Assembly (NCBI RefSeq): GCF_028502605.1
Contig: NC_079235.1
Coordinates: 744,001-808,000, forward strand
DNA length: 64,000 bases
Source: Trichoderma breve
Taxonomy: Eukaryota; Ascomycota; Sordariomycetes; Hypocreales; Hypocreaceae
Direction: 5' to 3'
In this document: positions 25,121-35,855 of the stretch, piece after piece
How the letters are laid out: every line of letters begins with the position of its first letter
Numbering within the stretch: position 1 is the stretch's first letter
Notes under the pieces: model-generated
Told to the model about the DNA's origin: nothing
The model's input: the letters and a program-made list of their open reading frames with translations, nothing else
Database searches by the model: none
Made by a program: the position numbers and the translations under genes

Positions 25121-26695
25121 TTAAGTGCGACGACTCCGAGGAGCCACCACTTCTCGGGCGTAAAACTCCACTAGCATGGTGGCATATGCCTCCAGCTCTT
25201 CCACCGGAATGGCAAGTCGGAAGTCGTTGAGCACTAGGAATTGAAGTTCCAGGTGGTTCAGTTCGGGCAAAGGAAGTCCACCAACCTATCACCCAAAGAT
25301 TAATATCGCATCATCACATAATCTGCACAAGTCTCTGGCTCTTACCTTTGCGTATCGCGAGTTGGTGTAAAAGACATCTGAGAAGAACTTGCTGGAGCAA
25401 GTAACTCCGGCGATGATCAATCGGTGGATGTTGAAGCTGTCCACTACAAAATACGTTGCCGGTGTCGGCACGCCGAGGGAGCGCTCGGGAACGTGCGTCG
25501 CGGCACTTCTGGCCGCCTCCCGAGCGAATCTGGTCGGAGGGTCCACCATGACCTCGTCGTCGCTATCGTCGTCGTCGGCTAAATCCTCATCGCTCTCGTC
25601 GGGACTCCTAGAGGCCTCGCCCATCGGGGTGTCGTGTGATGCGACTGAGGCCGACCCTCGCGTCCGTGACGTGGACGACCGCCTGCTGCGCTCGGTGCGA
25701 GAAACCATGTCGTTGACCCTCTCCGTCATGCGATCAAAGTAGACTAGCAGGCTCAAGAAGACCTCGTACGTGGTCGGGCAGTACTTGTCGATTCGCGAGA
25801 GGTAGCTCAGGATCGTTATAGCCGGAACGTTCTTTCCGTGGAACGCAAGCACCGAATGGCTGAGCGGACTCATCTGGGAGTTCCCGTGGGGGTCCGCGGT
25901 CTGATTGGCCTGCTGCTGGTGGGCAACATTGCGCTGCATGGCATCGTGCTGCAGGTCGTTTGTGGTTGTGATTTTGGTCAGCAGGGCAGCCACCATTTCG
26001 ATGACGTCTGCAATGGGCATCGCGCTGATCTCGTACTTGGTCTGGTGTAGCGGCGGGTCGTGGAGGATACCTGACCGGTCGGCGGCGCCCGCCAGGTCGG
26101 CCTGGGCGAGCTGTTCTATGTGAGCAAGGTCCCGGATGTGGATGACATTCTGCTCGGGGGCGGCTGCGGCCTCGGCGTTGGAAACCAGGTACGAGTCGGG
26201 CGGGCCTGATCGCAGCGGATAGTCGTCCGAGGTGGGAGAAGGCTGCTGGTTCTGAGGCGCGGCTATGCTAGAGGATGACGGCTGCGATGGCAGGGCCGGT
26301 GCGGAGACGCTGTCTCCCATCTGTGTTGCCATGGACGGACGATTCGCATCGTCGGCGGCGACAGGGCCGGGGGCAGCTGCTGGGGACGACGACGGCGGCG
26401 GCGAGGGGAAACGCGACGCTCCGCCTGATGCCGCGCGCGATGCGGGCTGTCCTGCCAGCGCCTGGCCCTGCTGCGCCGATCTGGCTCCTCTGCTGGAGGT
26501 GTCTGACGCTGGTGTCTGAGACCGCGGCACGGAGCCAGACAACCGGTGCCGGCTGGACGAACGGTAGGGGGCAGCCGAGTCGTGGGCCTGGCTATCGGAG
26601 CGCTGTGGGATGGAGGTTGTCGATGTCGAAGAGCTGGAGATCATGCTGTGGAAGCGCGAGAGGTCAGGAACAAAGTCGCCGATGACGGCTGCCAT
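25121..26695 (-). CDS. preg: PHO80/PREG-type cyclin, partner of PHO85-like kinase
   Basis: Two exons, 25346-26695 and 25121-25285 (60-base GT-AG intron), encode 504 residues. The family represses the phosphate-starvation response by activating a PHO85-type CDK that inactivates the PHO4/NUC-1 regulator. The first ~270 residues are Ser/Ala/Pro-rich and disordered. The cyclin box starts near residue 280 (SVLAFHGKNVPAITILSYL, DKYCPTTYEVFLSLLVYFDR). It is interrupted by a Ser/Arg and acidic insertion at ~335-410 (DEDLADDDDSDDE) and resumes with FNIHRLIIAGV and FFSDVFYTNSRYAKVGGLP, the signature of Pho80-like cyclins. The second exon supplies ELNHLELQFLVLNDFRL and EFYAREVV, ending soon after at TAA. 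The sequence upstream of the start (26,700-27,250) is pyrimidine-rich on the coding strand. Confidence 0.92.
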
Positions 26696-29600
26696 TGCGT
26701 CGTATTGTATGGCGGGGGAAGAGAGCGCGCGCGCTTGGAGTTGAGGATGGAGATAATGGAGGAGATTTGGATTGGGGGGGAAGCGGAGATGCGGCAGCGA
26801 CCGGCAGAGGTGGGAAAGAGAGGCACAAGGAAAAGAATATTAAAAAGGGCGACCAACTAGAAGCGCAGGGCAAATCATTAAAAATTAGCAAAAAAGGAGA
26901 CGTGGGCAGTCGTTAAGGAAGGATTCGAACAAATACAGCTGCGACAAGCGCAGTTGAGGTTGAGAAGAGGAGAGGAGGAAGAGGAAGAGAGAGAAAAAAG
27001 GCAAGTTGAGTTCTAGGCACTGGGGAGGGGAGATGGAGGTTTAGGGAGCTGCACGGCAGGCGAACCACTGCTTTAGCGGCGGCGGGCAGTGAAGAAGCGC
27101 TGCTGCAGGGAGCGGGTTAGGGGACCACAGTGGTATCGGCAGTGGGGATTGTTCAGCAGCCAGTGAGGAGAGTGGTTCGACCACATGCAATTGTCGACGA
27201 CTCAGCAGGCAGAACGAAGTGCCAGACAGACAGAGGTCGCGACAAAAAGCCGGAGACGGCGGAAAGGATGGAGGGGGGACAACGAGATGACGCTTGTCAT
27301 CAAGGGGTTTTGCATGTGCTGATAAGGCTGTTGTTTGCTTTGTTTGTCTTGTTCATCTTCTGAACATGCACGGTCTGTATCAGACTCTGAGTCTCAGCCA
27401 TCATCATCATCAACAGCAACAGCAGACAGGATCGACAACCCCCGACATCGCTCTCCGTCCGCCCGTGATGATTTGATTTGATACTTTCAGGCCCCCAGAA
27501 ACAACTCATGAATCGACAAGCACAGCAGCCCCTTCCAGCCGGCATCCCCCATTAACCTCAAGGCGACCCCGATGGCACTCGCCCGGTCTTCGGTGGCGTC
27601 GTGGCCCATCGCATCTGTGGCGCCGCCGCTCAGCGTCACTCACAGTGGGTGGCAAATGCCATGAACGGCAATGGAGCTCTCAACTGTGCGTGCTAGGCGG
27701 AGATAGGCAGGTATGGGCATGGCAGCAGATGCGAGCAAGCAAGGCAGGGAGGCTTTAAACTGCTAGCATGTGCCTGAGCTCGGGAAAATCCCCATGCAAT
27801 GGATTGAATGGTTCATGAAAGCGGGGGCATGGGCATGCAATGCGCGAGAAGAAGGAGGGGCAGAAGCAGGGCGGGCAGAAAGTAAAGAGAAAAGAAGAAG
27901 ACGAAAGAATTGGGGAAAACAATAATAGAATAGAATAGAAGAAACAACTCACAAGTCTATGTGGATGCGGTGGGTTAGATGACAAGTTCAAGGGAAAGCT
28001 CACTATTTGATATCAATGATATAATGCGTGTGTATGCGTGTGGGTGTGTATAAGAGATAGCAGATGCAAGTATCGTGGTATCTTATATAAAAATAGAGCA
28101 ACGTATGAGGGGTTGGGCTCCAACAAAAAAAAAATCACCGTCGACTGATCGGGACACAGCGCAGAGCATAAAAGAACGCCGGCGAAACCAAGATAGGATA
28201 GAACAGAACGAGCAAGGCTCAACTCAGCTCGCGATCGGATCGATCTCGCAAGCAAGGGTCGCCTTTCTCCGCGCGAGGCAAAAACCGTTTATTAACCACG
28301 AGTTTGCCAGCCTCAGCTCCGTGCGAAGCAACTTGGCCGTTCTGCCTGGGTATAGCTATGGGGCGTCCAAGATAAGCTACTAAGGTAGCTAGCTCGTTCG
28401 TCAAGCTCGCGAGCAGCGCTGATGGCGTGGATAGACAGCCGTTGGCCTCGTTTCTGGGTTCCGAAAAGAGGGGAGGGGGGGAACAGAACTGCAAGAGGAG
28501 GAGAAGAGAAAAGAGAAAAGGGGGGGTGGCCGACACGGACAGGACAAAAGAGCAGGGAAATGGCCCTATCTGCTCGGACGTGCCAACCAAGTATGTGCCC
28601 GTGTTATGTAGGTATATGTAAGGTGAGGTATGCGTATATGTACGAGGATATGTACGAGTACGTATGACAAGAAGGGATTGGCGGTGGAGATGTCGTCCAC
28701 CAGATGGCAAATAGATGGCCGGCTTGCCTGTCCAGCCAAACTGGCGATAGGGACGAAGCTCGGATCTCTGGGGGTCGATCTCAGCTTGTCTCTCAGCAGA
28801 GCAACAGGCACAAGCACCGAGTACGAGTATATCGGGAGCGCGTATTGGAATGAGCAAAAGGCAGCGGGTATACGGATAGTAGAGGAATTAAAAACCAAGG
28901 TCAAAACAAAGGGAAATGGGGCCACCCTCGGTCAGGTCAGGGCTCAGAAAACAAACACGGGAGCGGGAAACAACGGGGTGTCCACTAAGGTAATTAACCT
29001 GAAGAACAACGATGAATTCGATCAACTGGATGCTCAATACATGTACTTGCTCCGTCTTATCATTCTCTCAGCTCGCTTACACGAACAAAGTAAAGTTCCG
29101 TCACTGCCGCCAACACCAGTAAGATACTCGCCATCCCAGCAGCAAAAAGAGAGAACAAAAAAAGTCATCAAGCAAAAAGGGACAAAGCCAGCACCAACAA
29201 AAACAAAAATCACAGGCCAAACAAACAAAAATACAGCGCTGTCCAACCCCCGTCCAACGTGGTCCTTAGCACTTTTCCCAGCTCCCGATTCCTGTACGTG
29301 CTTCGTGCCTCTCTGCCCTGCATCTCATAGGCCAAGGCCCCGGACCCCTCTAAAATCGCTGCGCTCCTAGCCAAGACATGCCGCACGTGGGCTTGTCCAA
29401 AACCAGGGTCCCTTTTTTTTTTTTTTTTTTTTTGTCTTGCTGCGTACGGCTAAAGCAGTTGAAAGCGCCACAGCAACAACCTGAGCTGCAACCAGCGCCA
29501 CGGCGATTTTCGGCGGCCCTTCAAAAATTGATGTCTGTACTCTAATAATACCGTTGTTCATGCATCGTGCCGTCTCGCCTTGCCCTTTTCTCGTGCAGCA

Positions 29601-30794
29601 CCAGATGCTACCAGGCATAGCATGGATGACCCTTGACTAACACGATACATGCCGAGCTGAACTGAACTGAAGCCAGAGAACATAAAAGAAGAAAAGATCA
29701 AAAACAGGTAATACAGAACCCCTCTCCTGATGCCAAATGACGCCCATCCCTCGCCCATCCAGCTCCCATAGAATATGGAGTATACGTCAGTTCTCCTCCA
29801 GCACACACCAGGCGTATCAAGAAGAAATTCGCCTCCCAAGACTTGGCTCAGGCGTCACCCGAATGCTTAAATCTCGCTGATCTGCCCTCCATCATCCTTA
29901 GAGCCAGTAGCCAGTGACTCGCGCACAAGGGCCCTTGCGATGCGGCCAGTGGGGTTGCAGATCAGTTCCGTCAAAGTCAGCCATGGTCCACTCTGTAATT
30001 GGCCATTCAACGTGTGTAGTTTATAGCTTGCTGCGAGTTGAGCCTCGCAATCATCGAGATCACTGATTTCATCGTACAGTCACGGATCATCATCTTTTTC
30101 TCTCCCTCACGGTGCCAAAGATGGAGCGTGCTCGTATGACCTACATACAGCAGAGTCCTTGGATACCTATCATATCATATGAAGCTTTGCCTGGATAAGC
30201 AGCCAAGCAGCCTTCTTCTGACATACGTCACTTGTCAAGGTTCAACATCAACGTCCCAGCCTAAAAGTCTAAGCTTTTTCCCTCCACGAGAAAAGCTCCC
30301 AACGGCCCGGTTTCCCCAGCCGTGTTTAACCTTTTTGCGTCATATCCATACAAATCGATAATATTGCAATACAAACACATCACTCAACGTCAAAACCCCC
30401 CAACGAGCCTCATCCTTTTCCTCTTTTGTCTCATCCTGCCTCGGGCCGCCTCCATCCCCACTCCCGTAACCTTGTTTCTTTCCAACATCACGCTCGTGCA
30501 CAAGACACCCTGATTCTGCAAAGAAGCAATGGCTTGGTTCAATCCTCTTCTCATTTAGTCATTCGCATACCAGTGAGGTATTTGATGCTCTGACCGCTTA
30601 CATCGTTGACTAAATTCAACATCTACCAAAGTAGTCTGCACTTGTTCAGTTGTCTTTGTTTCGTTTCTATTAAGCCTAGTCCCAGTCGGCTTGTCGAATG
30701 TCGACACATGCGTGGTGCTTCACCTAAGCTATCCTGCAAAAAGCTCACGGATTATGAACCCATGGCTACAGGTTGTTCCGTCATCGTCCATCCT
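26696..30794. other. Long non-coding stretch upstream of the PHO80-like gene
   Basis: These 4.1 kb contain no recognisable gene. The first ~600 bases are purine-rich on + and so pyrimidine-rich on the PHO80-like coding strand. CAT/CAG microsatellite-like sequence occurs near 27,397-27,425. A longer open frame at 28,219-28,857 (-) has low-complexity composition and is not called. The right part probably includes the downstream region of the proteasome gene. Confidence 0.5.
29413..29433. repeat. T21 homopolymer
   Basis: An uninterrupted run of 21 T residues, prone to length variation. Confidence 0.95.
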
Positions 30795-31795
30795 CTACTG
30801 CTGTCGCACCTTGTAGTCTGTATCCGGTAGGTACAGGTGTCGGTCGGCTCCCTTCTTGGTCAACACCACCATGCGAATGACACCACCAGAGCTTCCGTCC
30901 CATTTGATAGCCTCTCTTAGCGCTCCCTTGACAAACGAAACTGCCTCTTCCTCCTCCATTCCCTCCTTCCAGTTGGCATCACAGTATCCGTAGATGTATG
31001 TCGATCCTGAACCGCCGATGGCGTACGCCTGCTTGTGCAATGATCCTCCCAGGGGAATAGAGTACACCTGGCCACCGAATCTCTCGTCCCAGCCCGCGAT
31101 AATCAGACCAGCTCTACGCAGCGTTAGCATCTGTATCAGATATGAGTCGAGGGAAATGGACACGTTACTAACGATAGCATGTCCTTGTTGGCGTAGCAAA
31201 TCTCCTGGAAAATGGATGCTGCTGTCTGTGTCATCGGAGGCCGGCCGCTGGTCATGGAAAAGAGGCCCAGCTGGTACTGTACAATGTCGGCAACGGCCTG
31301 TGTGTCGGCGGCTGAACCGGATCGGCAGCACCAGATGGTGTCGTGTACTCGGGTCAGCTTGTCTGTCACTCGGTTGGCAATGTAGGCACCGGTCGTTGTT
31401 CTCGAATCAGCTCCTGTAGGCTCGTGGTCAGCGCCTCCCCCAACTGGTAAATGTAACAGTGCATCTCTGCCGATGCCCACGTACCCAAGATAACTCCATC
31501 CTTGAATGTCACAGCCATACTATCATGTCGTCAGATCAATTCAATGGGTCGCTTCGGCGGGGTCAAGGAGCATACATGGAAGTACCCAAGCTAACACCAG
31601 TCAGTAAAAGCAATCTGGACAGCATCTAAAGCATCGACTCACTTGACTTCACCCTTCTTCAACCGGTCCATATCGACATGAATGCCATCTAATTGTCCCA
31701 TCAAGCATCAAGTCAGCGAGGGGTCATCGGCAGAATGCCGGACAGAGTGCCGCAATCGTACCTTCATTCAGCACACCAGCACGGCCAAACTCCAT
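30795..31795 (-). CDS. pre3: 20S proteasome subunit beta-1 (PRE3/PSMB6), caspase-like active site
   Basis: Catalytic subunit cleaving after acidic residues. Six exons (in coding order 31762-31795, 31643-31688, 31576-31590, 31485-31519, 31173-31413, 30795-31113) give 229 residues. A propeptide of 29 residues ends LG, followed by the nucleophile T30 (TSIMAV). Asp17 and Lys33 of the mature enzyme correspond to D46 and K62 ([20 protein letters not shown]). The rest matches fungal PRE3 closely: [31 protein letters not shown] and [16 protein letters not shown]. Exon 3 is only 15 nt and encodes the processing site with the catalytic Thr; intron 5 uses a GTTAGT donor. The six-exon structure is forced by frame continuity and conserved sequence. 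It is a single normal housekeeping gene, transcribed towards the PHO80-like side. Confidence 0.96.
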
Positions 31796-32344
31796 GATTG
31801 CAGATGAATTGCAGTGTAGGATCGTAGAGGTAGTGGTAATTCGGAAGCGTTGCAAAAACAAGAGTCGTGTGCTGTGGATTCGTCGTGGTTCTGAGGTTGT
31901 CTGGGAAGGCTGGAGCTCGACCAGCAGTTCCGCCACATCAAAGCTCAGGCAGCTCTGAGAACGCGCAGCCGCGCCGTCGCCCCACATTTTGTATCGGCAC
32001 ATGATTTTGCACGTGATATTGAATTTCGGTATAATGGCAAGAGAATTAAGAACGAAGCATGGCAATTCGACAATCATGGAATAGAAAAAGTAGGTTGCAT
32101 AATATAGCTGTTTTCTCTCGAAATCGCCGTACATGATCATGTATCATGTTTTGTTGAAGCTGGAGGCGGAGCGTTGTTGGTGCAGCTGTCTTATATGCCA
32201 CATTGAGATAATACCTTGACAAGTTTGATCATTACCCCAGTGGCAATATAGACAGCAACCGTTACTTAGTCGTATAATATGATATCCATTATAAAGAGTT
32301 CGTCAAATCTACCTCTAGATAGCCTTTATTACAATTGATCCGGT
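31796..32344. other. Proteasome promoter and ERV2 3' region
   Basis: These 549 bases separate two co-oriented - strand genes. The left portion serves as the upstream region of the proteasome gene; the A/T-rich right portion probably contains the ERV2 transcript end. No gene seen. Confidence 0.5.
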
Positions 32345-33045
32345 CTAATCCTTAATGAGTTCTGTTCCAGCCTTGGCTTCCTCCTTCTCCCCTCCCTCCT
32401 TGCCCTTGTCCCCCTTCTTCTTATCCTCATCTCCGCAGCCGCAGTCGTAAAAGTCGCCAATGTTGTTGCAGTCAAATATTGGCTTCTTCAGTCTCTCGTT
32501 GACCTGGTTGTGCACAAAGCACAGCCATCCAGCCGCCGCATTTCTACTGCTCGTCTGGGGAGGGTACTTTGACAGCAGCCCTCGGAAGTGCCTCGCACAG
32601 TCACCGCATGGGTATAGGCGGCTGAAGAGGTAGATGAACGTCTCGAGGGTCTTACGCTCTTCCTGTGAGGGCTCCTCGGGGAATCTGGCGACCATTGTGT
32701 GCATGAACTTCCATGTTGCACGACCCAGTTCGGCCCTATTCGTTGCAAGTGTTAGAAGATGGGTAATCCATGTAGATTAAGGGTACGATATCAGATGTCA
32801 GCCGTTATATATGTAGAGACTTACTTGAGTGTTGCATTCTCCAGCTTGGGGGCTATAGACTCTCCGTCAAGCAGACTAGCTGGCATGCCACCCAGGTCCA
32901 CTTTGAATTCCGACTTGGGCTCTCCCGCAGGCTCATGGATTCGGTCCACATCGTGGCTAGACGAGCCGGACAGGAAATACGAGATGCTGAAGAACAGGAC
33001 GACGACCAACAGGATAGACGCTGTGAGATGCTGACGGCGCGCCAT
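32345..33045 (-). CDS. erv2: FAD-linked sulfhydryl oxidase, ERV2 type (ER)
   Basis: Two exons, 32825-33045 and 32345-32735 (89-base GT-AG intron), give 203 residues, close to yeast Erv2 (~196). An N-terminal basic stretch and hydrophobic segment (residues ~9-26) form a signal anchor, pointing to the secretory pathway rather than mitochondria. The ERV/ALR domain starts at ELGRATWKFMH. The active-site CxxC is C117-C120 (YPCGDCARHF); C146 and C163 fit the structural disulfide; HNQVNERLKK is the FAD-binding signature. The C-terminal shuttle pair C172-C174 (CGC) is the mark of Erv2. The enzyme uses oxygen to regenerate disulfides for protein folding. The tail after the CGC is very Lys/Glu-rich. 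Confidence 0.94.
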
Positions 33046-33890
33046 GGTGGAATGAATGTCAGGGAGAGCCGCTCCCTTTGGTGAGTGGTTACCGCTTCAT
33101 GAGATAAGGGTTGGAAATCCAGACACGGTTTTGAATGTCGCATGATGGGCTCGCGCCACACCGCGGTCGGGGGCGCCACAAGGGAGGTTGATGGGACCAC
33201 GTTTTTGGTGTAGTGGGGTCTTAATACGCCACGATTAAAGGCACGTTTTGAGATCGATCTGTGGCTGAGATGAGATATCGCACCGGGCTACCCTACAGCG
33301 GAATTTGGAGATGCGGTTTGTGCTCTACTTATATCCAAACGATGGAGTTGGATGGGGATTTTGAGCATTCTATTTGAATGGTAATTTGAACAATTTGCAA
33401 GAAGGCATGTTGTCATAGAGTGTAAGCTTTTCATAGCATCCGAATAAAGAATCACATCGCCATGTAGCTTACTCGCCAATATATCACTCACAACAACAAG
33501 AAGCAGGGAACCGAACGAAAAACATAGAAAATAAGAATCTTCATCCAATATATGTACAAGCCATGGAATTTCATTTCTACAGCTAATCTAGTAGTGCCTC
33601 CGCTAGAATTACATCTGCCACAGAAGATGCCCATCATAACGCAGGAGTATTAAGCAATTGGTCCAAGGCTCTACTTCTTCGTGATGATATCCCAACAAGA
33701 AACATTGGTCATGGTACAACAACTGCAGCGCCTTTACCAGCCACATTGGTATAATTGTACTAAAAGGTATGATGATTTCGTACCATACTTACTAATAGGC
33801 ACATGACGCAGCGAAGCATAGATGCTCACGATTTAATTCGAATCCAAAAGGCGAAAGCATCCATATACACTCGGTATGTTAAACTTAGGA

Positions 33891-34065
33891 GATGGCTATC
33901 CAACATCTTACATCCCAAATTTGGTAGACAGTAGAAGACAATCAGAAATAAGTGGCAATTTTGGGAGAGGGTAACAAGAATAGCAGGTACTTGAGGAACC
34001 ATGTATCTTGTACCGGACAAGCGGTATTATGTTGCTACTGCACTTGAACTCCATGCAACTGTGAA
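33891..34065. repeat. Diverged dispersed repeat, copy A
   Basis: Shares four colinear blocks with 52,032-52,200. In block 33,891-33,927, 25 of 37 bases match and 10 of 12 differences are transitions. In block 33,989-34,012, 20 of 24 match. An identical 11-mer CTTGAACTCCA lies at 34,043-34,053. Probably an old mobile-element or duplicated fragment. The element type cannot be assigned. Confidence 0.45.
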
Positions 34066-35843
34066 GGAGTTAGAGAGTCGACTTAGTGTGCTGAATCCAA
34101 ATGACATAAATTGATCACCATTAAGAGTACTACGCGTTGGGAAGGTACCCTACTTGTCTACCGCTCATTACATTCACTGAGTTGTATGACTGGCGAGTGT
34201 TTGGCGACCAAACTTGGGTTGACTGGTAGACGGGCTCTAAACTCGGCGACAAGTAGTTACCATCATGATAACGTTTAGATTTGCGGCTGTAGGTTAATTC
34301 TTGCTGAAGACTAAAAGAGCTTGAAACAAAACAATAGACCGCCGTACTTGTCATTACTGCTCAAATTGCCACATCACTCGCCGCAAACACGCGTATAGGA
34401 CTCGAAAGGGGGCATATCGGATGTTTATGTCATGATTACAGTGAAAGGGACGGGAAACGAAAGCAACATGTACCTAGTCAGCAATACACGGATAGCTGCC
34501 GATATCTAGGTATTGCACAGCCTTCCTCTGGGCATGCATTCTGCTTGACATTCCATCTCGCCATTCGTTTGGCGAGATAACAACCACAAACAGTCAACAC
34601 AGCAGTGGTTCTGCCGCATACTCGTATAACGGGTAATACATACAAGCCGTTACATATTTTATAAATGACGCCCATCTAGGACGCGACTCAGATCATTGGA
34701 AGGCGGATGAGAGAAACACTAGGGAGGCGACGATTCTTCAAGCCACTCACTCCCGACATCAACAAGATGGTCTGAGACTAAGTTGCTGCTTCGCAACTAA
34801 CAACCTTTGTAGTCACTGTGCTATACTCGTATTTCTCTCTCTTTTTTTTGTATCCAGACTTGTGTTAGAACATACTTCAAGTCTGACAAGGACACTTCCC
34901 CTGCTTCCGTGGCACTTGAACGGTAGTAATTCATGGCTGGTTCGCACCGCTGCGCACCAATGAAGGATCTGCCAAGACGTGACCTAAAGCTAGGTGGTGA
35001 TGGTCAATTTCCGTTAGCATGGCTCGTATCCTTCGTAGTAGTCTTCTGATAACATGTGGTAGTTAAATGCCCCTTTTCTTTTCTTCTCTTCTGTGCGACT
35101 ATCACTTATACCGAAGGTGCGTCGTAGAATAAACCCAAATAGGTGCAAGTACATGACAAACGGAGAGGCTGTACCAATCCTTGACGGCATATACGGAATA
35201 TTACGGTTCGGGATGCGGATGACGGCAAGTGACGATGCCGAGCTGACAAGGCTGAGGCTCTTTCGCCCTCTGACAGCTCAAGGGCGTATAGCTCCCTAGC
35301 CTTGTAAGTTCGAGGTCAAAGCGCAATGGATGTCCCCTTTGAGAACAAGTTGAGTGACACTATCTGCTACGGATGGAGCTACTACAGCTTGTCCGGCATG
35401 TGGGAGCGTGTTGCTCGTATTACTAGCACTACGCCGACATTGGTCGATTACGGCAGACTAGAGTAGCATCGCATGCCTGAAAAAAAGGAGGCCAATCCAT
35501 GTCTCGGTTTGAGGAGAGGCTTCAGCCTCGATGAAACAAAAACATTGGGCACCACCGCCGATGGTCTGAGACTACGGATTCTTCAGCGCAGTATGGATGA
35601 TCATTCGGGGGGAAAAAAAAAAAGCAGAAACCAAAAATATGGGCTTGTTACAGAGTGAGTTGGCACACATTCCAGCTGAGTTAGAAACTGTACAGCCGCT
35701 ACATGTACGAGGTACCGTTGAAATGAGCGTCTGCGGTGTTGACGGTGCGCGTGTGTACCAATAGCAATAGCGGCAGCTTGGCACCGCCCCGTAATCTCAC
35801 GCCTTTCCCGCGGTCCAAAAAAAGATTTGATTGAAACTTGAAG

Positions 35844-35855
35844 CTCCGTACGGAG
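35844..35855. other. Palindrome CTCCGTACGGAG
   Basis: A perfect 12-base palindrome, identical to one at 17,915-17,926. It is related to the TACTCCGTA word that recurs in the non-coding stretches. Confidence 0.6.

Noticed and set aside
26915..26945. GTTCGAATCC on the - strand, resembling a tRNA B box
   Set aside because: The flanking bases do not form a T-stem, and no A box lies at the right distance.
28219..28857. 212-codon open frame on the - strand
   Set aside because: Low-complexity Thr/Tyr/Leu-rich runs derived from simple repeats; no conserved domain.
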